Assembly (NCBI RefSeq): GCF_016508585.1
Contig: NZ_JADVOP010000022.1
Coordinates: forward strand, 1 to 64,000
Direction of reading: 5' to 3'
Source of the DNA: Acinetobacter baumannii
GTDB lineage: Bacteria; Pseudomonadota; Gammaproteobacteria; Pseudomonadales; Moraxellaceae
DNA length: 64,000 nt
The first letter of the stretch is position 1; each line of letters begins with the position of its first letter. The notes beneath the pieces were generated by a model that was not told where the DNA came from, did not search any database, and worked only from the letters and a program-made list of their open reading frames with translations. Positions 48,701 to 57,571 of the stretch are shown here, piece after piece. The translations under genes were made by a program, and so were the position numbers.

Positions 48701-49408
48701 TTAATGGGTACAATCATGGATTGAATGGGCAATTGCAGATAACTGATTGATATCTCGAATTTCAATTTTTTTAAAGGCAATTTTTAAAATACCCTTTTGC
48801 TCTAATAAGTGAAGTTCTTGGTTAATGGTTTGTCTTGAACATTTCAGCATCTGTGCCAATTGATCTTGAGACAAATGAACCGCGTTCTTTTCAATCTGCG
48901 CATGATTACCATAACCATTCAAAATAAACATTAAACGTTGAGCCAAGCGCTGCTGTATATGCTGGGTTTGAATCGAAATCAGTTCTAAAAATGCAAAACG
49001 AAGTTTTTGACTGGTTAATTGTGCGATATGGAACCAACACTGCGGTTGCTCTATTAAAAAATTCTGAATAACTAAACTTGGGATATGCAATGTTACGCAT
49101 TTTTCTACAGCAATCGCATCATGTGAACGTGGCTGTTGGTCTACTAAAGATATTTCTCCAAACCACATGATCGGTTCTGCGATTGCAGCGACAGATTCAT
49201 TGCCATCTATATCAATATATCCTAAACGTACACGGCCATTCAAAACAGCATAAATACCATTGAACAGATCTCCAGATCTGAAAATAGCCTGATCTCGATC
49301 AAATGCCCGACAAACTGAATGTTGTTGAATAAATTGCTTGAATATTGCAGGCAATTGAGCGTACCAGATGTTTTTATTTAATAATTCAAGGTCTGTAGAG
49401 TTCAGCAC
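48701..49408 (-). CDS. Crp/Fnr family transcriptional regulator
   Basis: 235 residues from GTG 49408, with AAGGAAC about 6 nt upstream; an ATG at 49462 would add 18 basic residues. Seen: cyclic-nucleotide-binding-like beta-barrel (about 40-130, GDLFNGIYAVLNGRVRLGY and WFGEISLVDQQPRSHDA), a long dimerisation helix, and a C-terminal winged helix-turn-helix (about 170-225, LSQDQLAQMLKCSRQTINQE). No N-terminal Cys cluster of Fnr is seen. The cAMP-phosphate Arg region is PRSHDA, so cAMP binding is possible. Target unknown. Confidence 0.9.
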   Translation of the reverse strand: MLNSTDLELLNKNIWYAQLPAIFKQFIQQHSVCRAFDRDQAIFRSGDLFNGIYAVLNGRVRLGYIDIDGNESVAAIAEPIMWFGEISLVDQQPRSHDAIAVEKCVTLHIPSLVIQNFLIEQPQCWFHIAQLTSQKLRFAFLELISIQTQHIQQRLAQRLMFILNGYGNHAQIEKNAVHLSQDQLAQMLKCSRQTINQELHLLEQKGILKIAFKKIEIRDINQLSAIAHSIHDCTH

Positions 49409-49736
49409 AAAAGTTCCTTTTTTATTCCGCTGAGTGTATGTCTGATATTTCCGTTGTATCACATCATGTCGGATCAGTCATCGCAGTTTTAAAAGATGAG
49501 TTAAGCCCTATAAATTGCATTAAATAGACCCTTTTTAGGGCGAAATAGGCGATTTGAGTTTATTCAGCATCATAAAAATTGCAATGAATTTGATCTTTTC
49601 CATATCAATATGTTGAATCAAAAAACGCATACATTGTTTCGCCATCATACTAAAAAGATTCATTTGTCAGCTAGCCGACAACTTTTATCTGCAAGATTTT
49701 ATATAGTGGCTAAAGTAATCAACAAGGATGCTGAAA

Positions 49737-50279
49737 ATGAATCGATTAGAACAATTGCTAAGCCAATACGCAGCATATCATTTGGATCAAAAAAATGTGC
49801 TAACTCATTTTATAGGTATTCCCATGATCGTATTTTCAATCATGTGTTTAACTGCACGAGCAGGTGTGATGTGGTCTGGTTTTGAAATCACTTTAGCCCT
49901 GGTGCTATTGGTCTTGAGTGTGATCTACTATTTAAGACTGGATAAATCTTTAGGCTTTTTGATGTTATTGATTTATGCAATCGCCTATCCATTTGCCTAT
50001 AAGATTGCCCAATTAAATGTGGGTACATGGCTTACGATTAGCATTGCTAGTTTTGCTGTTGGATGGGTGTTCCAATTTGTCGGACATTTTTATGAAAAGA
50101 AAAAACCAGCTTTTGTCGATGATATTGTTGGTCTCGCGATCGGTCCTTTGTTTGTCCTTGCAGAATTTGTCTTTTTACTCGGTTTCCGTAAAGACCTACA
50201 AAGAAAAATGTTGGCAGAAGCCAGAAAACAACGTAGTGCAATGGATCAAAAATCGTTACAGACACTGCACGCAAAATAA
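49737..50279 (+). CDS. Mpo1-like (DUF962) membrane protein
   Basis: 180 residues from ATG 49737, with AAGGA 8 nt upstream. Seen: an N-terminal YAAYHLDQKNVLTHFIGIP with His residues, about four hydrophobic segments, and a second histidine motif VGHFYEKKKPAFV before the last segments. This His layout is that of the Mpo1/YGL010w family. Yeast Mpo1 is an iron-dependent dioxygenase that degrades 2-hydroxy fatty acids in membranes; function here is inferred only. The gene stands alone. Confidence 0.85.
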   Translation: MNRLEQLLSQYAAYHLDQKNVLTHFIGIPMIVFSIMCLTARAGVMWSGFEITLALVLLVLSVIYYLRLDKSLGFLMLLIYAIAYPFAYKIAQLNVGTWLTISIASFAVGWVFQFVGHFYEKKKPAFVDDIVGLAIGPLFVLAEFVFLLGFRKDLQRKMLAEARKQRSAMDQKSLQTLHAK

Positions 50280-50315
50280 AATCAGCTTGCGAGTTAAATC
50301 AACCCTCTTTGAGTG

Positions 50316-50350
50316 AGCGATTCACCAAAAGAGGGGAATCGCTAAATTTT
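50316..50350 (+). terminator. Terminator after the Mpo1-like gene
   Basis: Stem AGCGATTC (50316-50323) / GAATCGCT (50336-50343) followed by AAATTTTT. An overlapping alternative pairing, CCCTCTTT with AAAGAGGG, is also possible. Confidence 0.6.
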
Positions 50351-50481
50351 TATACAATATAATTTTTGATGAAGATGACGAGACCAAAAAAAAGTATGGC
50401 ACAGCCAATATAGAATTTTATTTTTTTAATTACTGAAAAATGAGACATTGGCATGAGCATAGGATCTATATAGGATTTCAT
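50350..50481 (-). CDS. Small single-pass membrane protein coupled to sodA
   Basis: 43 residues. The ATG at 50481 overlaps the TGA of sodA in an ATGA arrangement, so translation is probably coupled; a weak AGAAG element sits upstream. Seen: a short N-terminus with several Met ([10 protein letters not shown]), basic VIKKIK, then one clear transmembrane helix ([16 protein letters not shown], about 23-38) and a short basic end. Basic residues before the helix suggest an N-in orientation. Not a family I recognise. The hydrophobic, regular sequence and the tight coupling support it, but it could also be a chance frame. Confidence 0.5.
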   Translation of the reverse strand: MKSYIDPMLMPMSHFSVIKKIKFYIGCAILFFGLVIFIKNYIV

Positions 50482-51089
50482 TTAATCGCTTCTAAATAAC
50501 GGCGATTCACTTCTTCCCAATGAATGACATTGAAAAATGCGGCAATATATTCAGGACGACGATTCTGGTATTTTAAATAATAGGCATGCTCCCACACATC
50601 AAGACCCAACACTGGAATATTGCCATTCATCAGAGGAGAGTCTTGATTGGCACTGCTTTCAACGATCAGTTTTTTTTCTGGTGTGACGCTTAACCATGCC
50701 CAACCACTGCCAAACCGTGTTAATGCTGCTTTGGTAAATGCTTCTTTGAATTTTTCAAAACCACCAACATCTTTTTCAAGCGCTGCTGCAATCTGTTTGA
50801 TTGGCTCTCCACCGCCTTGCGGAGACATGACTGTCCAGAATAATGAATGATTGGCATGACCACCTGCATTATTAATCACATTATTTTTTAACTCAGCGGG
50901 GACTTCATTTACTTTTGAAACCAATGCTTCTACAGACAGCTTTTCCCATTCTGTGCCTTCGATCGCTGCATTGATATTATTGATATAGGTTTGATGATGC
51001 CTGGTATGGTGGATTTCCATGGTTTGAGTATCAATATTGGGTTCAAGTGCATCATAAGCATAAGCCAGTTGTGGAAGAGTGTAAGCCAT
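50478..51089 (-). CDS. sodA: Superoxide dismutase, manganese type
   Basis: 203 residues. Converts superoxide to peroxide and oxygen in the cytoplasm. Seen: first ligand region [25 protein letters not shown], and the last ligands in [30 protein letters not shown] and ANQDSPL (the Gln146-type residue) are those of Mn-type enzymes; Fe-type enzymes have AAQVWNHTFYW instead. No signal peptide. A candidate Fur box lies upstream, as in iron-controlled E. coli sodA. A 43-codon membrane ORF overlaps its stop. Confidence 0.95.
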   Translation of the reverse strand: MAYTLPQLAYAYDALEPNIDTQTMEIHHTRHHQTYINNINAAIEGTEWEKLSVEALVSKVNEVPAELKNNVINNAGGHANHSLFWTVMSPQGGGEPIKQIAAALEKDVGGFEKFKEAFTKAALTRFGSGWAWLSVTPEKKLIVESSANQDSPLMNGNIPVLGLDVWEHAYYLKYQNRRPEYIAAFFNVIHWEEVNRRYLEAIK

Positions 51090-51125
51090 GAAACAATCCT
51101 GTTTAAGTTAAATATAATGCGAATG

Positions 51126-51146
51126 TTAATAATTATCATTATTATA
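51126..51146 (-). promoter_or_regulatory. Candidate Fur box upstream of sodA
   Basis: The minus strand reads ATAATAATGATAATTATTAA, resembling the Fur consensus of alternating GATAAT repeats, about 37-57 bp before the sodA start. Fur control of MnSOD is established in E. coli; here it is inferred from this match in an AT-rich region. Confidence 0.45.
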
Positions 51147-51359
51147 TAGGATTTAAAAAAGTGCAACCAGTGATCGCCGATTCTTGTTGGTATATTTTCA
51201 AAATACGAACAATGCAATGGTGAAAAATTCAAAAAGGTAGAAAGGTGTGTTACCACCACGAAATGAATGAAAGTTAATATAAATTTAAAAAATTTTAAAT
51301 AAAATGCTTTTATTGTTAAGTAAATATTGATAAAAAGTGATTAAATCCAGATTGTAACG

Positions 51360-52619
51360 ATGGCTGTGATGTTTAAAAAATATAAACTTTATCCAATAAA
51401 GACGATTAAAGATTGGCAAGGTGAGGATTGGGATGTTTATGAGGAACGAAAGTCGCTTTCAGGTATTATGATTTATCAAGGCTGGCCATACTCATTAACA
51501 CCTAGAGATGGAATTGGTGGTCAGTTTTCATATATTTTAAGTCCTGAGATTGCAGAGTTTCTTAAAGTACATTCCATTATGGAGAGTGAACAGCAACTTG
51601 GTCTAAGCAACAGTATGGTTGCTAAATTCAGAAGAAGGCTGGGTATTCAAAACAAGTTTATTTATCGAAATGATCAGTGGATACTTGAGCATAAAGACGA
51701 GCTTCTTTATGACAGTCTTGATACACTAAAAGCAAAATATGGGCTTAAACGAACCCAAGTTTACCAACATAAAGAATGGTTGTCAGAGTTAATTGATATA
51801 CCTAAAAACAAAAAAATGAGAAAAACTTCAGCAGATGATCTGCAAGAACAATGGTTCCAAAAGCATAGAGCGCAAATGACAGAAATGGATGTAGAAGAAA
51901 TAGCTTTAAAGTTTAATGTTAGTCCTTTTATCGCAACAAAAACCTATAATCGTATTCGGCAAGAACTTGGAGAGTTAACTTTTTCAGCACAATTTCAGCA
52001 AGACAGGCAGGATAAATATCAATGGCTACTAGATCACCAAGATGAATTATTAAATTCGGGTAAAACAGTTGCAGAACTGGCTGAGCAATTTCAAAAGACA
52101 CATGGACAAATTTTAAGAGCGAAAGCAAGATTAAGAGAAATCTTAAAAATACCCAAAGTTCAAGATCAAAATCGCGAATGGTTGTTGGCAAATCAAAACA
52201 TTCTACTTGATTCAAAATTAAGTAAAGAGGAAATTGCAAAAAAGTTAAACATTGAGCTCAGCCAGCTCTATAGAAAAAAAGGGCAACTGAAAAAGCTGCT
52301 GAATATCCCACATTACAATGATCAAGTTCAGGCTTGGCGTTTAGAGAATCAAGCGGTTTTACTTTCTCTGCATTTGTCGATTTCTGAAATTGCTAAAATA
52401 CTCAATCGCAAAGAGAACTATATTGTCAGAAATAGAGTGATTCTTCGTAAATTTCTCAATATTTCATTCAAAGATCAAAAAAAAGCATGGGTGCTTGAAC
52501 ACCAAAGTGATCTAGAAAATTTAACAATGGGCGAACTCCAAGAAAAATATAGCATTGGGAAACGTACCATTCAAAGATATCAAAAGCTTTTAAGCGACCT
52601 AAACATAAAAGAGAAATAA
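51360..52619 (+). CDS. Tandem helix-turn-helix repeat protein of unknown function
   Basis: 419 residues, basic, without signal or membrane segment. After an N-terminal domain (1-57, containing GWPYSLTPRDGIGGQF) comes a series of units of about 51-58 residues. Anchor tryptophans are at 107, 165, 222, 274, 326 and 377, each followed by LEHQ-like sequence, then an acidic/Leu stretch, an HTH-like core (e.g. LSKEEIAKKLNIELSQLYRK, 287-306) and a closing LKKLLNIP-type element. A first unit without Trp precedes them (58-100). It looks like a linear array of DNA-binding modules. No start-linked ribosome binding site is clear. No family recognised. Confidence 0.7.
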   Translation: MAVMFKKYKLYPIKTIKDWQGEDWDVYEERKSLSGIMIYQGWPYSLTPRDGIGGQFSYILSPEIAEFLKVHSIMESEQQLGLSNSMVAKFRRRLGIQNKFIYRNDQWILEHKDELLYDSLDTLKAKYGLKRTQVYQHKEWLSELIDIPKNKKMRKTSADDLQEQWFQKHRAQMTEMDVEEIALKFNVSPFIATKTYNRIRQELGELTFSAQFQQDRQDKYQWLLDHQDELLNSGKTVAELAEQFQKTHGQILRAKARLREILKIPKVQDQNREWLLANQNILLDSKLSKEEIAKKLNIELSQLYRKKGQLKKLLNIPHYNDQVQAWRLENQAVLLSLHLSISEIAKILNRKENYIVRNRVILRKFLNISFKDQKKAWVLEHQSDLENLTMGELQEKYSIGKRTIQRYQKLLSDLNIKEK

Positions 52620-53064
52620 TTCAGAGTGGGCTAAATCAACTCTAGCACTTTAACCACCAATAACTTCTTTTTTGGATTTATCGTTTTAGAGGTTGTACTC
52701 GGTATGTAGCAAAGTGGTAAATGCTATGGGTTTAAATTATTAGGCTTCTTGTTAAAACAAACTTTGGGCATTTTTTAAATGTGGTTCAATTTCATAATAG
52801 AAAGACCATCTATATTTTAACTAAAAACCATATCGCGATCATAGGCTCATTTTTTAACTCAGCTTAGAAGCTTATTTTTTAAACGTTGATTTGAATTTTA
52901 ATAATTATTTGATGATCGTCTCAACAATAAGAAAAAAACAAATAAATGTCTAATTGATAATGAGATTTTTTAAAGACCATAAGCTTAAAAATGTAATTGA
53001 TTATTATTTGAGATATTCTTCACCTTGTGTTAAGTTTTTCTTTATTAAATATAAGGGCATAATA
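52620..53064. other. Intergenic region before the vgrG remnant
   Basis: 445 bp of very AT-rich DNA with no supported gene. A frame open from 52954 runs into the vgrG remnant but its upstream part has no VgrG-like sequence, so I start the remnant at ATG 53065. The base composition is compatible with horizontally gained DNA. Confidence 0.4.
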
Positions 53065-53377
53065 ATGCTTAATAATATTTTTACTTTTTTCGATAGATTG
53101 GGATATACAACACAAAAACGTGCCATTCGTGTTCAGTTTTCAAACTCACAACTCAATGCCCAAGTCATGCTGCAATGTATTGATGGTTATCATGCCATCA
53201 ATGCGGGATTGTCCTTTGCATTATCCCGATGGAATGCCTGCAAAAAAAATTGAAATATAAAATAACTGCTGATGATGGGCAAATATTTGAAGGTGTTTCA
53301 GATGAAAATGGAAAAACAAGAATGCAAAACTCGAATTCAATGAAAATTTAAAAATTGAAATTCTAACCGACGAATGA
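53065..53377 (+). pseudogene. Decayed vgrG (type VI secretion spike protein) remnant
   Basis: ATG 53065, with AAGGGC upstream, opens MLNNIFTFFDRLG, then RAIRVQFSNSQLNAQVMLQ and IDGYHAINAGLS, the usual N-terminal block of Acinetobacter-type VgrG. It breaks off after about 50 codons, where the gp27/gp5 body of some 700-1000 residues should follow. Near 53232-53377 a C-terminal tail resumes in other frames: GMPAKK, then LKYKITADDGQIFEGVSDENG after a slip in an 8-A run, then LEFNENLKIEILTDE in a third frame. So a large internal deletion and at least two frameshifts. Its final TGA still overlaps the immunity gene ATG. Confidence 0.7.
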
Positions 53378-54438
53378 GATTGCGAATGAAAAAACTGAAG
53401 ATTTTACTGCTGCTGTCTTTAACGTTGCTCGGGACATCTTGCTCAAAATTTCAAAGTGAGGATGAAAAAAATAATATGATTAATTTCAAAGATACAAAAA
53501 ATATTTGTTTGGGACGTATTGAATTTACTGTGCCGAAAGAAACTGATGTTAAATTTGGTGCATTTTCGTTTGATGGAAGTGATTTTGAAATTGTTGAAGA
53601 GGTAACAACCCTTGATCAGTATGATCAATTTATCAAAGATAAAATACAAACCTTAAAACAAGAAAAGCACGAAATAGAGGGCAGTTTACTTAAACTAGAA
53701 AAAATGGGCAGTTTAAAGCTGAACCAAAGATCAATTAGCCATATTATTGTTTATAGACCTACTGAGTACACTGATGGTTTGTTCTTTATAGATGCGTTTA
53801 TTTATTTAAATCGAAAATTAATAAGGATGAAAAGCCCCGTTGACACCGATAAATTAATGGATGGTCTAAGAAGAACAGAAAATATTATTCAAAACTTTAA
53901 ATTAAAACCATCCAAAGGTCCAAATCAGGCAGGCTTATGCTGGAAAGATTATTTTATTGCAGATGATATGACTGAAAACCGTTTCTTTTTAAGTGAAGCA
54001 TTTTTATCCTTTCCTTCTTATCCAGAAGTGACCATGAATATTGAAAATAGAGCAAGGGATGAGTCGGATTTACCTTTAGTACATATGATTCAGAAAAATA
54101 GGGAACAAATACCAGAAGAACTCAAAAAAGTATTTAAAGTCATTGATATTCGATCTGGTTCTAAAGAAATTAATGGCATGAAAGGCGAAGAAGTGATGAC
54201 CCATTACCAGCAAAGATTAAGCTTTGGTCGAGGCTTTGAATCTGGTGCTTGGCAATATTTAGGGACTTTGGATGATCCTAAAGATCCGTATATATATTTA
54301 GGCTTAGAAAGTGTCGATAAAGTCATCAACAAAGCGCTAAATGCGCCTCTAAATCATAAAATCGTGCTTGGATTAAATGATTTTGTTTTAAATAGCATAA
54401 AAATAGCGGCATTTAACCAAGGAAAACAACATGATTGA
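53374..54438 (+). CDS. T6SS immunity lipoprotein, Tli4-like
   Basis: 354 residues. Seen: lipoprotein signal with lipobox GTSC (Cys23), so it is anchored in the periplasm where a Tle4 lipase would act. The mature part resembles the Tli4 immunity family: ICLGRIEFTVP (about 43-53), then a two-lobed body with AGLCWKDYFIADDM (about 188-201) and a C-terminal KGEEVMTHYQQ / LGLESVDK region. The ATG at 53374 overlaps the old vgrG stop (ATGA); ATG 53386 is an alternative with a tidier signal peptide. Its stop lies 8 nt inside the lipase gene. It should neutralise the lipase encoded downstream. Confidence 0.78.
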   Translation: MRLRMKKLKILLLLSLTLLGTSCSKFQSEDEKNNMINFKDTKNICLGRIEFTVPKETDVKFGAFSFDGSDFEIVEEVTTLDQYDQFIKDKIQTLKQEKHEIEGSLLKLEKMGSLKLNQRSISHIIVYRPTEYTDGLFFIDAFIYLNRKLIRMKSPVDTDKLMDGLRRTENIIQNFKLKPSKGPNQAGLCWKDYFIADDMTENRFFLSEAFLSFPSYPEVTMNIENRARDESDLPLVHMIQKNREQIPEELKKVFKVIDIRSGSKEINGMKGEEVMTHYQQRLSFGRGFESGAWQYLGTLDDPKDPYIYLGLESVDKVINKALNAPLNHKIVLGLNDFVLNSIKIAAFNQGKQHD

Positions 54439-56173
54439 AAAAAATAATAACATTCACGCGATATCAGCAACCAGTCCAAGCAGCAATAAAACAGGAACAT
54501 GGGTAGAAATTCCCAAACCTGATACCATTCCTATTATCTTTATTCCCGGGATTATGGGATCAAACTTAAGAAACAAAACTGACAAAAAACCCGTTTGGCG
54601 TATAGGCAATTATGCTGGAGCACTTGCAACAGTTTTAGAGCAGGCCAGAAAATCACCTGCCCAATTGCAAAGAGAATTGGATGCTCAGGAAACCGAAGTT
54701 GATCCAACAGGTGACTTATATATCGATCCAAGAGCAAAAATTACCAGCGAAGAAGCCAAAAAGCGACTATGGGGAACGGTACATTGGGAAAGTTATGGAC
54801 CCACCTTGATGTTTTTTGAAGGGGCGCTTGCCAATGTTCGTTTAGAGGCAACCGACAAAAGTTGGTTGGAAAGTCGACGAGGTTACCAGTTAATCGTTCA
54901 AGATGATAAATATACACCCGAGTGGTTAAGTTTATTGAGTTCAAATGAAAAACAGACATGGCACCCTCAAACTGGGTTTGAAAGTATTGAGAAAAATGAT
55001 ATCGAAAAACTCAAAAATTTTAATTTTCCCGTTTATGCACTGGGCTACAATTGGCTTCAGTCCAATGCACTGTCAGCAGATGACATTGTAAAAATCATGA
55101 AAAGTATAAAAGCCAAATATGGGAGGAATTTTCATAAATTTATTGTGATTACACATTCGATGGGCGGTTTGGTGGGGCGAAGCTTATCTCAAAAAATGGG
55201 AGAAGATATTGCAGGGATCATCCATGGGGTGATGCCTACTGTAGGTGCGCCTGCTGTATATCGTCGCTTGGTTGCCGGTTCTATTGAGGGAAGTGATGTA
55301 AAAGATATCGTAGCTGGACTGGTTTTAGGAAAAAACACAGAACATGTAACTGCAGTATTGGCAAACTCTCAAGGTGGCTTGGAATTACTTCCCAGTAAAG
55401 ATTATCGCATTATCAAAAAAGACAAAACAACAACTCCATTTTGGTTGAGTTTACGGGGTGCCGATGAAAAAGGCACCATCCATGTTGTCAATTTGCCCAA
55501 AGCTGATCCTTATAAAGAAATATATAAAGCCCACAATGTCTGGTGGGAAATGGTCAAAGATGAACTGATTAATCCACTTAATAAAAAATATCCTGTTGGT
55601 TCTCCAAGAGCTATGTTTAATACATTAATTGATGGAGTACAAAAATTTCATAAATCTATTGCAACACATTACCATCCCCATACCTATGTACATTTTGGTG
55701 CTGACCCTAAAAACCTGACTTACGGTACACTGCACTGGAGTCTAGATCGACCTTTGACAGGTCTAAACCCAACCCAATTACACACCTTACCGCGTGTAAA
55801 TGGGCAAGAAATTGAAAATAAAAATAACCAAGTACTAGCCCAAATGAAGCAGATCAAAGACAAAAAGGAGAAAAAAGAATACCTTGATAAAAATTTTATT
55901 CCGAACAATGGATTTAGATATATAAGGTTAGCGAGTGGTAAATATGGAAAATTTACGATTTCCAGTAAGAATCTATATGGGGATGGGACTGTTCCATTTT
56001 TTTCAGGTGTTGCTCCAATATCACCAACTAAACAAAATGGCATCAAACAAGTATTTCAAATGGAAGGGTTTGATCACCAAGGGAGTTATGCTAACCAACA
56101 CGTGAGAAGAAGTGTCTTATATTCAATTGTTAAGATTATTAAAGACAATAACATTCAGCCTAGAAATCGATAA
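54431..56173 (+). CDS. T6SS phospholipase effector, Tle4-like (PGAP1/LCAT-type alpha/beta hydrolase)
   Basis: 580 residues. Seen: oxyanion-hole strand IPIIFIPGIMGSN (about 33-45), nucleophile elbow ITHSMGGLVGRSL (Ser243; Thr replaces the first Gly of GxSxG), acid in YGDGTVPFF (Asp518) and His549 in EGFDHQGSYA: a full catalytic triad in LCAT/PGAP1 order. No signal peptide, as expected for a type VI cargo carried by VgrG. TplE (PA1510) of Pseudomonas is the named member of this Tle4 family. The gene overlaps its immunity gene by 8 nt. It appears intact, but the adjacent vgrG is broken. Confidence 0.8.
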   Translation: MIEKNNNIHAISATSPSSNKTGTWVEIPKPDTIPIIFIPGIMGSNLRNKTDKKPVWRIGNYAGALATVLEQARKSPAQLQRELDAQETEVDPTGDLYIDPRAKITSEEAKKRLWGTVHWESYGPTLMFFEGALANVRLEATDKSWLESRRGYQLIVQDDKYTPEWLSLLSSNEKQTWHPQTGFESIEKNDIEKLKNFNFPVYALGYNWLQSNALSADDIVKIMKSIKAKYGRNFHKFIVITHSMGGLVGRSLSQKMGEDIAGIIHGVMPTVGAPAVYRRLVAGSIEGSDVKDIVAGLVLGKNTEHVTAVLANSQGGLELLPSKDYRIIKKDKTTTPFWLSLRGADEKGTIHVVNLPKADPYKEIYKAHNVWWEMVKDELINPLNKKYPVGSPRAMFNTLIDGVQKFHKSIATHYHPHTYVHFGADPKNLTYGTLHWSLDRPLTGLNPTQLHTLPRVNGQEIENKNNQVLAQMKQIKDKKEKKEYLDKNFIPNNGFRYIRLASGKYGKFTISSKNLYGDGTVPFFSGVAPISPTKQNGIKQVFQMEGFDHQGSYANQHVRRSVLYSIVKIIKDNNIQPRNR

Positions 56174-56254
56174 ATATTCTGATACAGACTGATTGCGATA
56201 AAGAAAGATTAAATGATCTGATCATCACATTGCATGATGAAATTTGAATCAAAA

Positions 56255-56284
56255 AAACAGGTTGAAGAAATCTTCAACCTGTTT
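56255..56284 (-). terminator. Terminator between lipase gene and ychF
   Basis: Perfect 13-bp stem (56255-56267 and 56272-56284), core CAGGTTGAAG/CTTCAACCTG, 4-nt loop. On the minus strand it is followed by a T-run, so it mainly ends ychF transcription. Confidence 0.88.
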
Positions 56285-56294
56285 AATGAGTGTG

Positions 56295-57386
56295 TTAAAC
56301 GTTAAAACGGAAGTGCAATACATCGCCGTCTTGAACGATGTATGTTTTGCCTTCTAAACGCCATTTGCCTGCTTCTTTCGCACCATTTTCACCATTGAAT
56401 TGAATGAAGTCATCATAAGCAATACATTCTGCTCGGATAAAGCCTTTTTCAAAGTCAGTGTGAATTACACCAGCAGCTTGAGGAGCAGTTGCACCCACTT
56501 TCACAGTCCAAGCACGAACTTCTTGTACACCCGCGGTAAAGTAAGTCTGTAAACCCAGTAAGCTATAGCCTGCACGAATCACCACATTTAGACCTGGTTC
56601 TTCCATTCCCAATGCTTCAAGGAATTCTGCACGATCTTCATCATCCAACAGGGAAATTTCAGCTTCGATTTGATTGCAAAGCGGAACAACAATAGCATTT
56701 TCCTCAGCAGCTAACTTTTTCACAGCTTCAAGGTGTGGGTTGTTTTCAAAACCATCTTCTGCAACGTTTGCAATATACATGGTCGGTTTTAAAGTCATTA
56801 AACCAAAACCACGAACCAGTTTACGCTCATCATCATCTAAATCAGCAGCACGTGCAGGTTTACCTTCATCAAGCAATGGTAAGATTTTGTCGAGCACAGC
56901 CTTAGTTGCAACAGCTTCTTTGTCGCCACCTTTTGCTGATTTCGCTAAACGGGTAACCGCTTTGGTCACCGTTTCCAAGTCAGCGAGCGCAAGTTCAGTA
57001 TTGATGGTTGCAATATCATCGAGTGGATCAATTTTACCATTTACGTGGATCACGTTTTCATCTTCGAAACAACGAACAACATGTGCAATCGCATCAGTTT
57101 CACGAATGTTTGCAAGAAATTGGTTACCTAAACCTTCACCTTTCGATGCGCCTGCAACCAAACCTGCAATATCAACGAATTCCATTGTGGTTGGAATGAC
57201 ACGTTGCGGTTTTACAATGGCAGTCAATTTGTCTAAACGTGGATCAGGTACAGGAACAATACCCGTATTCGGTTCAATCGTACAAAATGGGAAGTTTTCC
57301 GCAGCAATAGCAGCTTTAGTCAATGCATTGAAAAGAGTAGATTTACCCACGTTCGGCAAGCCGACAATACCGCAATTAAAACCCAT
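56295..57386 (-). CDS. ychF: Ribosome-binding ATPase YchF
   Basis: 363 residues from ATG 57386 ([17 protein letters not shown]), the universal N-terminus; an upstream ATG would add four residues. A member of the Obg-related P-loop family that prefers ATP and takes part in translation and oxidative-stress control. Seen: G1 GLPNVGKST, a G3 VDIAGLV, then a coiled-coil insertion, and a C-terminal TGS domain with [14 protein letters not shown]. Length matches E. coli (363). It stands alone. Confidence 0.97.
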   Translation of the reverse strand: MGFNCGIVGLPNVGKSTLFNALTKAAIAAENFPFCTIEPNTGIVPVPDPRLDKLTAIVKPQRVIPTTMEFVDIAGLVAGASKGEGLGNQFLANIRETDAIAHVVRCFEDENVIHVNGKIDPLDDIATINTELALADLETVTKAVTRLAKSAKGGDKEAVATKAVLDKILPLLDEGKPARAADLDDDERKLVRGFGLMTLKPTMYIANVAEDGFENNPHLEAVKKLAAEENAIVVPLCNQIEAEISLLDDEDRAEFLEALGMEEPGLNVVIRAGYSLLGLQTYFTAGVQEVRAWTVKVGATAPQAAGVIHTDFEKGFIRAECIAYDDFIQFNGENGAKEAGKWRLEGKTYIVQDGDVLHFRFNV

Positions 57387-57571
57387 GAAATGACTCACAA
57401 AGTGTTATATAAAAATTGCCAGTGATTTTACATGAAAGCCATAACAAAGTCAGGTCTACGCGCTATAAGTTTTTAAACAGATCATGTCTATTTGGAAATG
57501 GTGATCGATTTTTAACTATAAATCGAGTTTTTATTGGGCAAAATAGAGATGCTATTAGCGTTAAATACAAT

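Noticed and set aside
49610..49885. 91-codon frame overlapping the Mpo1-like gene start
   Set aside because: Overlaps a better gene in another frame; composition is not protein-like.
52954..53064. N-terminal 37 codons ahead of the vgrG remnant
   Set aside because: No VgrG-like sequence in this part; the family start is the ATG at 53065 with its own ribosome binding site.
56674..57393. 239-codon frame antisense to ychF
   Set aside because: Complete shadow of a highly conserved gene; Ser/Ala-rich product typical of antisense frames.
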